Assembly (NCBI RefSeq): GCF_006439335.1 | Contig: NZ_SAWY01000036.1 | Span: forward strand, 356-64,355 | Direction of reading: 5' to 3' | Source of the DNA: Litorilituus lipolyticus | GTDB taxonomy: Bacteria > Pseudomonadota > Gammaproteobacteria > Enterobacterales > Alteromonadaceae | DNA: 64,000 nt | In this document: in pieces, positions 41,420 through 51,427 of the stretch | Layout: each line of letters starts with the position of its first letter | How positions within the stretch are numbered: position 1 is the stretch's first letter | The notes under the pieces: model-generated | Database searches by the model: none | What the model saw: only the letters and a program-made list of their open reading frames with translations | What the model was told of the DNA's origin: nothing | Program-made: the position numbers and the translations under genes

Positions 41420-42049
41420 ATGACATTAATACAAGAACTTACAGATTTAATTAATAAGACTGATATACAAGTAACTGAGCATCAAATTCAATTGTTAGTG
41501 CAATACGTTGAATTGTTAGATAAATGGAATAAAGCCTATAACTTAACTTCAGTGAGAGATCCTCACGAAATGCTTGTTAAACATATTATGGATAGTTTAA
41601 TGGTTGGCGAAGTGTTAGAAGGGAATTCTTTTATTGATGTAGGAACTGGTCCTGGTTTGCCAGGCATACCTTTAGCGATTTTATATCCTGAACGAAGTTT
41701 TGTTCTATTAGACAGCTTAGGAAAGCGTATTACCTTTTTAAGACAAGTTGTCTTTCAATTAAAGCTAACTAATGTTCAACCCGTTAAATCAAGAGTTGAA
41801 GAGTATCAACCAGAACAACCATTTGATGGTGTATTAAGTCGAGCCTTCTCATCATTAACAGATATGGTAAGCTGGTGTCACCATCTTATTGCCATAGAAC
41901 ATGGGCGATTTTTTGCCTTAAAGGGACAATTTCCGCACGATGAAGTCGCCCTTTTACCGAGTAATATTGAATTGATTAAAAGCAGTCAAATCAAGGTTCC
42001 TCAGCTTGTTGGCGAAAGACATGTACTTGAATTGAAAAAAATAAGTTAA
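41420..42049 (+). CDS. rsmG: 16S rRNA (guanine-527 N7) methyltransferase RsmG (GidB)
   Basis: 209 residues (E. coli 207). SAM-binding [32 protein letters not shown] and SRAFSSL are typical. It methylates G527 of 16S rRNA. The start codon follows a strong hairpin by eight bases and has no clear Shine-Dalgarno, so translation may be coupled or structured. Confidence 0.97.
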   Translation: MTLIQELTDLINKTDIQVTEHQIQLLVQYVELLDKWNKAYNLTSVRDPHEMLVKHIMDSLMVGEVLEGNSFIDVGTGPGLPGIPLAILYPERSFVLLDSLGKRITFLRQVVFQLKLTNVQPVKSRVEEYQPEQPFDGVLSRAFSSLTDMVSWCHHLIAIEHGRFFALKGQFPHDEVALLPSNIELIKSSQIKVPQLVGERHVLELKKIS

Positions 42050-42105
42050 CAATACTGAGAATTACAATAAAATAACAATTATAAAAATTACTAATCGAGG
42101 CGCTT

Positions 42106-42921
42106 GTGGGAAAAATAATAGCTGTTGCAAACCAAAAAGGTGGTGTAGGTAAAACAACAACTGCGGTAAATTTAGCCGCATCATTAGCAGCCACAAAGCG
42201 AAAAGTATTATTAATTGATTTGGATCCTCAAGGTAATGCCACTATGGCTAGTGGTGTTGATAAATACCAAGTACATGCCACATGTTATGAATTACTTATT
42301 GAAGAGCAAAGTGTTGAAGAAGTTGTGGTAAAAGAAACTTCTGGCTTATACCACCTACTTGCTGCAAATACTGATGTTACTGCTGCTGAAATTAAACTGA
42401 TGGAAGTTTTTGCACGTGAACAACGGTTAAAAAATTCATTGGCTCCGGTGAAAGATTATTATGATTACATCATCATTGACTGCCCGCCTTCATTAAACAT
42501 GCTAACGGTTAATGCTATGACCGCAGCAGACTCTGTTTTAGTGCCTATGCAATGTGAATATTACGCACTAGAAGGGCTTACCGCGTTAATGGATACCATC
42601 ACTAAGCTTACGTCAGTAGTGAATGAAGGTCTTCATATTGAAGGTATTCTTAGAACCATGTACGATCCGCGCAACCGATTAGCAAACGACGTATCTGAAC
42701 AATTAAAACGTCATTTTGGCGATAAAGTTTACCGCAGTGTTATTCCAAGAAATGTCCGATTAGCAGAAGCGCCAAGCTTTGGCGCACCCGCCATGTATTA
42801 TGATAAATCTTCAACAGGTGCAAAAGCTTATTTAGCGCTAGCGGGTGAAGTGATCAGACGAAATGATTCCAATAAAAAAGTTGCTAAACAACAACCAGCA
42901 GACGTTAATATTGCTGAATAA
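42106..42921 (+). CDS. parA: Chromosome partition ATPase ParA (Soj)
   Basis: 271 residues. GTG start at 42106 with GAGG eight bases upstream. Deviant Walker A KGGVGKTTTAVNLA, Walker B-type DYIIIDCPPSLNML and the family SYGRPAM-like region PSFGAPAMYYDKSS are visible. It has no N-terminal HTH, as in chromosomal ParA. It acts with ParB and the parS sites found inside recF. Confidence 0.96.
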   Translation: MGKIIAVANQKGGVGKTTTAVNLAASLAATKRKVLLIDLDPQGNATMASGVDKYQVHATCYELLIEEQSVEEVVVKETSGLYHLLAANTDVTAAEIKLMEVFAREQRLKNSLAPVKDYYDYIIIDCPPSLNMLTVNAMTAADSVLVPMQCEYYALEGLTALMDTITKLTSVVNEGLHIEGILRTMYDPRNRLANDVSEQLKRHFGDKVYRSVIPRNVRLAEAPSFGAPAMYYDKSSTGAKAYLALAGEVIRRNDSNKKVAKQQPADVNIAE

Positions 42922-42956
42922 CAAAAAATACAATTAATTTAGGTGTAAGAAAACAT

Positions 42957-43853
42957 ATGAGTCCAGCAAAACGTAAAGGTGCGAGTCGCTTAGGAAGAGG
43001 TTTAGATGCCCTACTTACACCTACCAGTCCAGTAAATGAAAGTTCTGCTGAACAAGCTTCAGCAACTAAAGCTGCACCAGAGAGTGAATTACAAGAACTG
43101 TCAGTAAAGTATTTATCACCCGGTAAATATCAGCCAAGAAGAGATATGTCAGATGCTGCTCTTGAAGAGCTATCATTATCTATTCAATCTCAAGGTATTA
43201 TTCAACCTATAGTTGTTCGATCAATTGGCGAAAATAGCTACGAAATTATTGCAGGTGAACGTCGCTGGCGTGCTGCTAAGTTGGCACAATTAGAAGTCGT
43301 CCCTTGTTTAGTTAAAGAAATACCCGACGAATCAGCTGTCGCTATCGCATTAATCGAGAATATTCAACGTGAAGACCTTAATGCGATGGAAGAAGCAATA
43401 GCGCTAGAACGTTTGCTCAATGAATTTGACTTAACTCATCAAGAAGTTGCCATTGCTGTCGGTAAATCAAGAACAACCGTAACAAACTTGCTTCGTTTAA
43501 ATAATTTAAATGAAGAAGTAAAAACCTTTTTAGAAAATGGTGATATTGAAATGGGCCATGCCCGTGCTTTATTAGCCTTAGAAGGTGAAGTACAAACAAC
43601 AGCAGCACAAACAGTAGCGACTAAAGAGCTTACTGTTAGAGAAACAGAAAGTTTAATTAAGAAAATTCAAAATCCTGTTGCTGAAAAAGAAGCGATTGAA
43701 AAAGATATTAAAACACTCGATTTAGAACAAGGTTTAGCAGATAAATTAGGTGCAAAAGTAGCTATATCTCACAATAAAAAGGGTAAAGGTAAGTTAGTTA
43801 TCTCCTATGCTAACTTGGAAAAGCTTGAAGAGATCTTATCTAAGATAAACTAG
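42957..43853 (+). CDS. parB: Chromosome partition protein ParB (Spo0J)
   Basis: 298 residues. N-terminal ARGLGRGLDALL-like box (RLGRGLDALLTP), then the CTP-binding ParB/Srx fold with GERRWRAAKLA and IENIQREDLNAMEEA. The HTH region VAIAVGKSRTTVTNLLRL and a C-terminal dimerisation part follow. It loads at parS (TGTTNCACGTGAAACA); two such sites lie at 30311 and 30971. Confidence 0.97.
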   Translation: MSPAKRKGASRLGRGLDALLTPTSPVNESSAEQASATKAAPESELQELSVKYLSPGKYQPRRDMSDAALEELSLSIQSQGIIQPIVVRSIGENSYEIIAGERRWRAAKLAQLEVVPCLVKEIPDESAVAIALIENIQREDLNAMEEAIALERLLNEFDLTHQEVAIAVGKSRTTVTNLLRLNNLNEEVKTFLENGDIEMGHARALLALEGEVQTTAAQTVATKELTVRETESLIKKIQNPVAEKEAIEKDIKTLDLEQGLADKLGAKVAISHNKKGKGKLVISYANLEKLEEILSKIN

Positions 43854-43897
43854 AGCGCGTTGAACTTTGTGGTACAAATTTTGTTCGAATTAAATGT

Positions 43898-43966
43898 GAT
43901 TTAATCAAGGCGTAGCGATTGAAGTATAGTTATTCTATATAAATGAGCTACAACAAAGAGTAAATC
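43898..43966. repeat. Possible small dispersed palindromic repeat
   Basis: Nested inverted segments: GATTTA/TAAATC at the ends, GTAGC/GCTAC inside, and TATAG-TTATT-CTATA at the centre. The texture (a short AT-rich palindrome downstream of a gene, with no coding potential) is that of a dispersed intergenic repeat. Only one copy is visible in this window, so repeat status is inference. Confidence 0.35.
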
Positions 43967-43994
43967 AGGTTTAAGCACAGTTTATATATTTTAA

Positions 43995-44018
43995 AACCAG
44001 CACTTTGCTGGTTTTTTT
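43995..44018 (+). terminator. Terminator of the mnmG-rsmG-parAB region
   Basis: AACCAGCA (43995-44002), CTT loop, TGCTGGTT (44006-44013), then T to 44018. It lies about 140 bases after the parB stop. Confidence 0.87.
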
Positions 44019-44129
44019 ATGGGTACTGCTAAGTATTCGCATTAGTTTAAGCTTGCTATAGCATTTATAAATTAACTTGTTATAGTGAACTAACGTATTG
44101 AATACAGACATATCTTTAAGGAATAAATC

Positions 44130-44873
44130 ATGTTATTAGCACTGCGCTATTTCCTACTTTTTATTCTTCTGATGCCATTCAGTTTATGTGTGCAAGCCGA
44201 TGAAGATGGCGTGGCATTACTGAAAAAAATTGATGAACTCTTTCGTTCGAATACATCCATCGCCACCATGAAAATGACAATAACTACGCCTAACTGGCAA
44301 CGAACTCTTGAAATGCAAAGTTGGACACAGGGCATGGAGGATACCTTTATTCGGGTGTTATCTCCGAGAAAAGATCGTGGTGTTGCAACATTAAAAAAAG
44401 ATAAAGAAATGTGGAATTTCTTTCCGAAAATAAACAAGGTTATTAAAGTACCCCCGTCGATGATGATGGGATCATGGATGGGATCTGATTTTACTAATGA
44501 TGATTTGGTTCGAGAGGTGTCCTTAGTAGAAGAATATCATGTCAGCAAAACAGAACTTGATGATACTTACCAATTAATCTTATTACCTAAACAAAGCACA
44601 GTAACGGTTTGGGGCAAAATAACCATAGTGGTTAATAAGGCCGACTTACTTCCGCTGGAACAAAACTACTTTAATGAAAAAGGTGAGAAAATTCGTGCAA
44701 TGACGTTTTCTCAAGTTAGAGATTTTTCAGGTAAAAAAATGCCAGCAATCATGACAATGGTGCCTCTGAATAAGTCAGGTCATAAAACCGTTATTGAGTA
44801 TGTTGATGCTAAGTTTGATAGCAAATTAAAAGAGAATATTTTTACTTTACGTAATTTACAAACTCGATTTTAG
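44130..44873 (+). CDS. LolA-like outer-membrane lipoprotein-sorting protein (COG2834 type)
   Basis: 247 residues. A signal peptide ends near VQADED. The body resembles the LolA/LolB-like lipoprotein-sorting fold seen beside MacB-type ABC transporters (MKMTITTPNWQRTLEMQSWTQGMEDTFIRVLSPRKDRGVATLKKDKEMWNFFPK in pieces). Such proteins are thought to carry a lipid or lipoprotein in the periplasm; the cargo is unknown. First gene of a five-gene set with two permeases, an ATPase and a barrel protein. Confidence 0.82.
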   Translation: MLLALRYFLLFILLMPFSLCVQADEDGVALLKKIDELFRSNTSIATMKMTITTPNWQRTLEMQSWTQGMEDTFIRVLSPRKDRGVATLKKDKEMWNFFPKINKVIKVPPSMMMGSWMGSDFTNDDLVREVSLVEEYHVSKTELDDTYQLILLPKQSTVTVWGKITIVVNKADLLPLEQNYFNEKGEKIRAMTFSQVRDFSGKKMPAIMTMVPLNKSGHKTVIEYVDAKFDSKLKENIFTLRNLQTRF

Positions 44874-44921
44874 TTAAGGTTAGTTAAATAAGTTGAGTTT
44901 GATGCCAATGGAATATATGCC

Positions 44922-46160
44922 GTGTTAATTATTAAATTAGCTTTTAGAAATATATTACGTAATCGCCGACGTTCTTTATTGACATTACTGAGTATGGGCG
45001 GAGGCTTTTTTTTATTGTGTTTAACACTGTCTATGTCAGAAGGCAGTTATAGCAACATTATTAATATATTTACCCAAGATCATACAGGTCATGTACAAAT
45101 TCATCATACTAATTACTTAGAGCGCCCTTCACTTTATAAAACCATAGATAAACTAGACACTATCCTCGCTAAAATTGAAAATAACCCTCAAGTGGTTGGT
45201 GTTACGCCTAGAATATATGGCCCTTCCCTTGCCTATGGCAAAAATAAAACTTTTCCTGCCCAAGTGATCGGTATTGATACGGAACGAGAAGCACAGACAA
45301 CACGCTTAAAAAGCAAAGTGAAGCTTGGGCAATACCTTACCAGCAATATGACAAAAGATGGCTATTTTGAAGCAATGGTTGGTTATAGCTTAGCAAATAA
45401 CTTAGCGCTAACGGTTGGTGATGAATTAGTACTGATTTCTCAAGGTATTGATGGTTCTATTGCCAACGATATATTTATTGTTAAAGCCATCGTTGGTGAC
45501 GCTAACTCTTATGAAAAAATGAATGTATATTTGAGCTTGCCAGCAATGCAGCAGTTTTTAGCTATGGGACAAGGTGAGCAAAGTCAAGCTCATGAATTAG
45601 CCATTATTTTAGAACATCAGCAACTGGCTCAGTCTTTTGCTAAATCATTACAACAGCAGTTATTAGCGAGCGAATTAACGGTTGCACCATGGCAAGTGGT
45701 TGAGTCGTCTTTTTACAATAGTATGCAAGCCGATAAAAAAGGCAGTTATGTTTCTATGGGCATTATTATTTTTATTGTGTCCATAGGGGTGTTAAATACC
45801 ATATTAATGGGCACGTTAGAGCGTACTAGAGAGTTTGGTGTTCTTAAAGCCATAGGTACGCGCCCAATGTCAGTGTTTAACTTAATACTACTAGAATCAT
45901 TTATATTAGCTATGTTCAGTTGTCTACTAGGCTTACTGTTATCTTTACCTGTTTGCTATTGGTTAGCAACAAGTGGTATTCCAATGCCTGAGCCTATCGA
46001 TATGGGCGGTATCATCTTTGATACTATGTTGGGTGAAATTAGCTGGTATGTTGTATTGCTGCCAAGTGGTGTTGTGATTGCTAGTACATTATTGGTGAGC
46101 TTTATTCCCGCAATGAGAGCAGCACAAATATCACCATTAAAAGCATTACAGGCGTCTTAA
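44922..46160 (+). CDS. ABC transporter permease, MacB/LolC (FtsX) type, first copy
   Basis: 412 residues. An N-terminal membrane segment follows IAFRNILRNRRRSLLTLLSM-type sequence, then a large periplasmic domain (about 45-280). Three C-terminal membrane segments include IIIFIVSIGVLNTILMGTLERTREFGVLKAIGT, the FtsX-family signature. The start is GTG at 44922 with GGAA eight bases before. One base separates it from the second permease, a diverged paralogue, so the pair probably forms a heterodimer like LolC/LolE. Confidence 0.9.
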   Translation: MLIIKLAFRNILRNRRRSLLTLLSMGGGFFLLCLTLSMSEGSYSNIINIFTQDHTGHVQIHHTNYLERPSLYKTIDKLDTILAKIENNPQVVGVTPRIYGPSLAYGKNKTFPAQVIGIDTEREAQTTRLKSKVKLGQYLTSNMTKDGYFEAMVGYSLANNLALTVGDELVLISQGIDGSIANDIFIVKAIVGDANSYEKMNVYLSLPAMQQFLAMGQGEQSQAHELAIILEHQQLAQSFAKSLQQQLLASELTVAPWQVVESSFYNSMQADKKGSYVSMGIIIFIVSIGVLNTILMGTLERTREFGVLKAIGTRPMSVFNLILLESFILAMFSCLLGLLLSLPVCYWLATSGIPMPEPIDMGGIIFDTMLGEISWYVVLLPSGVVIASTLLVSFIPAMRAAQISPLKALQAS

Positions 46161-46161
46161 T

Positions 46162-47421
46162 ATGACAAATAACAACGCCAGTCATAATGAAAATACAGCA
46201 ACAGCTATTGTAACTCGTTTAGCTAAACGCAGTATTTTTCGTAATACACGTCGAACCTTACTTACCGTTCTGCTCATATCATGCAGTTTAGTCGCCATTT
46301 TATTTACCGATGCTTTTGTGCGGGGCATGGTCAGTACTATGGTAAAAATATCAACGCAAACCTTTCTTGGTGAAGCACAAATACATCACCAAGGATTTAG
46401 AGCAACAAATGATATTGATTTATATATTGAAAACACTAGGAATGTTTACGCAAAAATTGCAGACACAGAAACTATAAAAGCCTATGCACCTAGAGTAATT
46501 AGTGGTGCGATGACCTCATCATCAGATAATGTTGCTTCAGCGATTATATATGGTGTTGACGGTCATAAAGAAGCTAAGGTCAGCAAACTAAAACAAGCCA
46601 TGGTTGAGGGGGATTACCTTAGTGGCAAAGAAAGCGAGATTTTACTGGGTCAACGGTTGGCAGAGTTACTGGAAGTATCATTAGGTGATCGATTAGTGGT
46701 TACAGTATCGCAAGCTCATGGTGGTGATTTATCACAAGCCTTGTTTCGTGTTTCAGGCTTATTCAGTTTTAATGAAAGAAATATGGATAATGGCATGGCA
46801 TTCATTAACTTAAGCCAAGCTCAACAATTGTTAAATATTAGCGGAGTTCATGAAATCGCCCTAAGACTGCAAAATCTACAACAAGCAGATGATAAATCAC
46901 TACCACTTTGGCAAACATTTAATACAGAAACGTTAGAAACACTGTCTTGGCAAGAGCTGGTACCTCAACTAAGCAGTATGTTGGCAATGACCGAATACTC
47001 TACCTTGGTCGTTTCAATTATTTTGTATGTGTTAGTGTGTTTAGGGCTGATCAATACAATGTTTATGTCTATTTTTGAGCGGCAAACTGAGTTTGGAATT
47101 TTATTGGCCATTGGCACGCGTCCAAAACAGCTTTTTATACAAATACTACTTGAAGGTTTTTTCATCGGCTTACTTAGTGTCACGCTGGGGCTATTACTGG
47201 CGTATATTGTCTGTTATTGGGGCGCTAATGTCGGTATTGATTACACGGATTTAGAAATGACAGGTATGACACTTAACGAGCCTATTTATTTAATAGTAGA
47301 TATCACAAGTTTTATAAAAATGGCATTAGCCACGTTATTGGTTACGGTACTTGCTTGTTTATATCCAGCCGCTCATGCTGCTAGGCTACAACCCTCTTTT
47401 GCTATGCGAAAAACACTTTAA
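46162..47421 (+). CDS. ABC transporter permease, MacB/LolC (FtsX) type, second copy
   Basis: 419 residues with the same architecture as the preceding gene: an N-terminal anchor after LAKRSIFRNTRRTLLTVLL, a periplasmic domain, then three membrane segments including INTMFMSIFERQTEFGILLAIGTRPKQLF. It is likely the second half of a heterodimeric permease. Confidence 0.9.
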   Translation: MTNNNASHNENTATAIVTRLAKRSIFRNTRRTLLTVLLISCSLVAILFTDAFVRGMVSTMVKISTQTFLGEAQIHHQGFRATNDIDLYIENTRNVYAKIADTETIKAYAPRVISGAMTSSSDNVASAIIYGVDGHKEAKVSKLKQAMVEGDYLSGKESEILLGQRLAELLEVSLGDRLVVTVSQAHGGDLSQALFRVSGLFSFNERNMDNGMAFINLSQAQQLLNISGVHEIALRLQNLQQADDKSLPLWQTFNTETLETLSWQELVPQLSSMLAMTEYSTLVVSIILYVLVCLGLINTMFMSIFERQTEFGILLAIGTRPKQLFIQILLEGFFIGLLSVTLGLLLAYIVCYWGANVGIDYTDLEMTGMTLNEPIYLIVDITSFIKMALATLLVTVLACLYPAAHAARLQPSFAMRKTL

Positions 47422-47435
47422 CAAGAGCCACCTTT

Positions 47436-48176
47436 ATGACAACTTTAGCTCAAAATAAAAAGCCAAAAAATGATGATTCAGCTAATAGTGCGACAGTTAT
47501 TGAAACGAAAGCATTATGTCGTCATTTTGGGCAAGGAGATACTTTAGTTAAAGCATTAACAAATGCCAACTTAACCATTGAAAGAGGTGAGTTTACTGCC
47601 ATTATTGGCCCATCAGGATCAGGTAAGTCAACGCTGTTGCAACTCATTGGTGGACTCGATAGTCCAACAAGCGGTGACGTATTGCTTGATAACAGACACA
47701 TTAGTCAGATGACGGGCTCTGAGCTTTCAGACTTTAGGCGAGATCATATTGGTTTTATCTTTCAGGCCTATAATTTGATACCTGTATTAAGTGCAAAAGA
47801 GAACATAGAATATATTATGCTACTGCAAGGTATTTCTGCCCATGAAAGAGCCAAGCGTGTCACAACCATAATGCATGCTGTTGGTCTTGAAGGTTTAGAA
47901 GATAGGCGCCCTGCTGAGCTTTCTGGTGGTCAACAACAACGTGTTGCTGTTGCAAGGGCTATGGTTTCTGAACCTAGTATTATATTGGCTGATGAACCAA
48001 CGGCTAACTTAGACTCAAAAACAGGTATTGAATTACTTGATATGATGAAGACCTTAAATGAACAACAAAACATGACTTTTGTTTTTTCAACTCATGATCC
48101 TAAAATTATGGAGCGCGCAAAACGGATTATACGTTTAGTTGATGGCTGCGTTGTTGATGATGAGCGTCGTAATTAA
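47436..48176 (+). CDS. ABC transporter ATPase, LolD/MacB type
   Basis: 246 residues. Walker A IIGPSGSGKSTLLQL near residue 53, Q-loop FIFQAYNLIPVLSAKEN, signature LSGGQQQRVAVARAM, and Walker B ILADEPTANLDSKTG. The FQxYNLxP region is typical of the LolD/MacB/FtsE branch that powers mechanotransmission permeases. It overlaps the next gene by one base. Confidence 0.95.
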   Translation: MTTLAQNKKPKNDDSANSATVIETKALCRHFGQGDTLVKALTNANLTIERGEFTAIIGPSGSGKSTLLQLIGGLDSPTSGDVLLDNRHISQMTGSELSDFRRDHIGFIFQAYNLIPVLSAKENIEYIMLLQGISAHERAKRVTTIMHAVGLEGLEDRRPAELSGGQQQRVAVARAMVSEPSIILADEPTANLDSKTGIELLDMMKTLNEQQNMTFVFSTHDPKIMERAKRIIRLVDGCVVDDERRN

Positions 48177-49495
48177 TGAGCGTAATAAGGCCATTTATTA
48201 TCAGTGGATTGATACTGTTATGTAGTGATAACAGTTATGCTGAAAGTCTTACATTTAGCGGCTATTTAAAAAGCTACGCTCTCGCTCAAGACAGTTTAAC
48301 CATTGAGTCAATGGATACGATAAACAACGACTATACTATTGCTGGAAATGGGCAATCTCAAAATGCTTTACGATTAATGGCATCATATATATCACCAGAG
48401 CAGGGTAATTTTGAGCTGCATTATGAAGTACAGCCTTTGTATTTTTCCAACACTGAGTTTGCTAAAAGCTCAGGTGGATTAGGTGCAACAATTAGTATTG
48501 CTAATACCCAGTATCGCTTTAAAGATTTTGATGCGCTGATGAGCGAAGTGGGCGATAACGCTGTTATTTTACAAAACCTAGATCGATTAAATTATCAATA
48601 CAGTAATCAATATGGCGATTTAACCATAGGGCGACAAGTTTTATCATTTGGCTCTTCTCGGTTTATTAATCCGACAGACATATTCATTCCTTTTGTCATT
48701 CAAACCTTAAATCAAGAGTATCGAGTTGGTATTGATGCAATAAGGTATACGGCAGATATAGACGACTTTTCCATTTTAGATATGGGCGTTATTATCGGTG
48801 AAGATGGCAAGAAACAACACAGCGCTGCATTTTTACGAACAAAAAATTCTATTGCTGGTAACGATATTGAGCTTATGGCCATTGCCCTTGATGATGCATG
48901 GCTATTAGGTGGTGGTCTTGAACGTGCTATTGGCGACTTTGGTTTTTGGTTTGAAACAGCTTTTATGCGTTGGCAGCAAAAGCCAGTAGATAACAACTTA
49001 GATAATACTGTAGATAAAGATTTAACGCTTAGTCATGCCCCAACACTTTACACAGATGATTATTGGCGCACTTCTGTGGGTTCAGACTATGCGCTTAATG
49101 AAGATATTATTTTAATGCTTGAATATCATTATAATGGTGCAGGTAGCAAAGACACTTCTAAATATCATGAACTTGCTCAGCAAGCACCGTATCAACAAGC
49201 GGGTGTTTTTTTACTAGGTCAACACTACTTGATTCCGGCAGTCACTTGGCTTGCATCACCATTAATGACGGTTAATACCAGTGCCTTTTATAATATAGAT
49301 GATCGCTCTATCTTTATTAATATCAGTAGCGAAACCAGTTGGTCAGATAATTTATATTCAGATTTTGGTGTATTCTTAACACATGGCGATAACCTGCAAT
49401 ATCAAGTTGAAAATGAACAAAATCAACTACAATTTACTTCTGAATTTGGCGCATATCCGCTAAGTATTTATGCCAGTTTAAGGTATTATTTTTAA
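48176..49495 (+). CDS. Outer-membrane beta-barrel protein of the ABC locus
   Basis: 439 residues. A signal peptide ends near SYAES. The mature part has porin-like alternating strands (FSGYLKSYALAQDS, GNFELHYEVQPLYFS, YGDLTIGRQVLSFGSSRFINPTDIF) and ends SIYASLRYYF with the terminal aromatic residue of outer-membrane proteins. I do not recognise a precise family. One-base overlap with the ATPase ties it to the LolA/permease/ATPase set, suggesting it receives or anchors what the transporter moves. Confidence 0.8.
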   Translation: MSVIRPFIISGLILLCSDNSYAESLTFSGYLKSYALAQDSLTIESMDTINNDYTIAGNGQSQNALRLMASYISPEQGNFELHYEVQPLYFSNTEFAKSSGGLGATISIANTQYRFKDFDALMSEVGDNAVILQNLDRLNYQYSNQYGDLTIGRQVLSFGSSRFINPTDIFIPFVIQTLNQEYRVGIDAIRYTADIDDFSILDMGVIIGEDGKKQHSAAFLRTKNSIAGNDIELMAIALDDAWLLGGGLERAIGDFGFWFETAFMRWQQKPVDNNLDNTVDKDLTLSHAPTLYTDDYWRTSVGSDYALNEDIILMLEYHYNGAGSKDTSKYHELAQQAPYQQAGVFLLGQHYLIPAVTWLASPLMTVNTSAFYNIDDRSIFINISSETSWSDNLYSDFGVFLTHGDNLQYQVENEQNQLQFTSEFGAYPLSIYASLRYYF

Positions 49496-49544
49496 GTCGT
49501 TGTAAAGTTAACTTAATAGTGCATAGACGAAATAAGGAATCATC

Positions 49545-50489
49545 GTGAAAATTTTGTTCTGTACAGTTCTCAGTTTGCTGCTGTTTGCTTGTAACCCAAG
49601 TAAACAAGTTAATGTTGCTTTGGGGACGTTAGAGCGTGATCGTATTGCACACACAGCGACAGTGAACGAAGTTATCGTCAGTTTACCTGTTTTACCTGGA
49701 AGTCAGGTATCAAAGGGCGATATTTTGGTTGTGCTAGATGATAACTTACAACAGTCATCACTAAAAAAAGCCCAAGCTGAGTTAATGCAAAGTCAAGCAC
49801 ATTTAGAAAAGCTCAGGCAAGGCGCAAGAGAAGAAGAAGTCGCACAAGCTAGTGCTAATGTGGAAGGAGCAAAAGCTGCATTAATTGAAAGTGAAGCTAA
49901 CTACTTACGAGCAAAAAACTTAGCTAAAGATAACTTAGCTAGTGAGGCTAACTTAAATCGTGCCTTAGCTTCAAGAGATAAAAAACGCGCAACTTTACAT
50001 GCGTTTGAAGAGGCTTTACGTCAATTAACCAACGGTACACGTATTGAAGATTTGCAAATGGCGGAGGCTAATTTACTTGCTACGCAAGCCACTGTTAATA
50101 GCGAACAGAAAAAGTTAGATGATTTAACAGTTCGTGCTACTCGTGATGGTATTTTAGATAATTTACCTTGGAATTTAGGAGAGCGAGTTACTCAAGGTAG
50201 CCCATTAGCCATTGTCTTAGCGGGTACATCCCCCTTTGCTCGCGTTTATATACCTGAACCTTACCGCGTTAAAGTGAATATTGGCGATACCTTAACGGTT
50301 CATGTTGATGGTTTAGCGCAAAGTATTGAAGGAAAAGTGCGCTGGATTGCTCATGAGCCGGCATTTTCGCCCTATTATGCTTTAAACCAAGATGAGCGAG
50401 CGCGCTTAATGTTTTTAGCGGAAGTTCAATTACCTGAAAGTGAACAAAGCTTACCTAATGGACTACCTGCACAAGTAGAACTGCCGTGA
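49545..50489 (+). CDS. HlyD-family periplasmic adaptor with lipoprotein signal
   Basis: 314 residues. A lipobox-like LLLFAC at residues 11-16 predicts a lipid-anchored cysteine. The barrel-sandwich halves (VSLPVLPGSQVSKGDILVVLDD and the later LTVRATRDGILDNLPWNLGERVTQG) flank a long alpha-helical hairpin (about 70-190) rich in Ala/Gln/Glu. It resembles YhiI-type adaptors. ABC ATPase and ABC-2 permease genes follow directly. No TolC-like gene is nearby. Confidence 0.88.
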   Translation: MKILFCTVLSLLLFACNPSKQVNVALGTLERDRIAHTATVNEVIVSLPVLPGSQVSKGDILVVLDDNLQQSSLKKAQAELMQSQAHLEKLRQGAREEEVAQASANVEGAKAALIESEANYLRAKNLAKDNLASEANLNRALASRDKKRATLHAFEEALRQLTNGTRIEDLQMAEANLLATQATVNSEQKKLDDLTVRATRDGILDNLPWNLGERVTQGSPLAIVLAGTSPFARVYIPEPYRVKVNIGDTLTVHVDGLAQSIEGKVRWIAHEPAFSPYYALNQDERARLMFLAEVQLPESEQSLPNGLPAQVELP

Positions 50490-50500
50490 GTTGCTAACTG

Positions 50501-51427
50501 ATGACTCAACTTGCAATTCAAGCTAAACAATTATCTAGGAATTTTGCCTCACTAAAAGCTATTCAATCACTTGATCTTGAAGTAGAAAAAGGCAGTATTT
50601 ACGGATTTCTAGGGCCAAATGGCTGTGGTAAAACAACGGCCATTCGCTTATTAACAGGGCTATTAAAACCAAGCTCTGGTGACATTAATGTTTTAGGGTA
50701 TAGCCTACCAAAAGATGCTGAGAAACTGCGCTTGAATATTGGCTATATGACTCAGAAATTTTCTCTTTATGATGATCTTACGGTGAAAGAGAATTTAAAT
50801 TTTTTAGCTAAAATTTATGGTTTATCGGCAAAAGTACAAAATAAGCGCGTTAACGAGTTGCTCGCTATTTATGGCTTAGATCAAAAAGCTAACCAATTAG
50901 CGGGTAGTATGAGTGGTGGCCAACGACAACGTCTAGCCTTAGCTGGCGCAATTATTCATCAGCCAGAACTACTTTTTCTGGATGAACCTACTTCGGCGGT
51001 TGATCCAGAAAATAGAAGGGACTTTTGGGAACAACTTTTTGATCTATCTGATCAAGGCACAACTATTTTAGTTTCAACACATTATATGGATGAAGCAGAG
51101 CGTTGTCATAAACTGGCTATTTTAGAGGCAGGAATTAAACGCGCAGATGGTAGTCCGCAGCAGTTAATGAATAACATGAATGCCAATGTGGTTGAAATAG
51201 TCGCTGATAATTTAAGACAATTAAAACAGGAATTATTAAGTTTTCCGCAAGTGATCTCTGCGGCGCAGTTAGGAGCAAGGTTACGTGTATTGGTAAATAA
51301 TACTATTACAGAGCCAAAAGCTTTTTTAATGCAGCACCCGATGATAAATAACAATGATGAGTTAACCCTAGTAAGGCCTAGCTTAGAAGATGTGTTTGTT
51401 ACTTGTACGGGTGAGGGTCGACAATGA
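50501..51427 (+). CDS. ABC transporter ATPase (ABC-2 exporter)
   Basis: 308 residues. Walker A FLGPNGCGKTTAIRLLTG near residue 38, signature GSMSGGQRQRLALAGAI, Walker B LLFLDEPTSAVDPENRR. A C-terminal extension of about 90 residues is common in drug or polysaccharide ABC-2 ATPases. Overlaps the permease gene by four bases. Confidence 0.94.
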   Translation: MTQLAIQAKQLSRNFASLKAIQSLDLEVEKGSIYGFLGPNGCGKTTAIRLLTGLLKPSSGDINVLGYSLPKDAEKLRLNIGYMTQKFSLYDDLTVKENLNFLAKIYGLSAKVQNKRVNELLAIYGLDQKANQLAGSMSGGQRQRLALAGAIIHQPELLFLDEPTSAVDPENRRDFWEQLFDLSDQGTTILVSTHYMDEAERCHKLAILEAGIKRADGSPQQLMNNMNANVVEIVADNLRQLKQELLSFPQVISAAQLGARLRVLVNNTITEPKAFLMQHPMINNNDELTLVRPSLEDVFVTCTGEGRQ

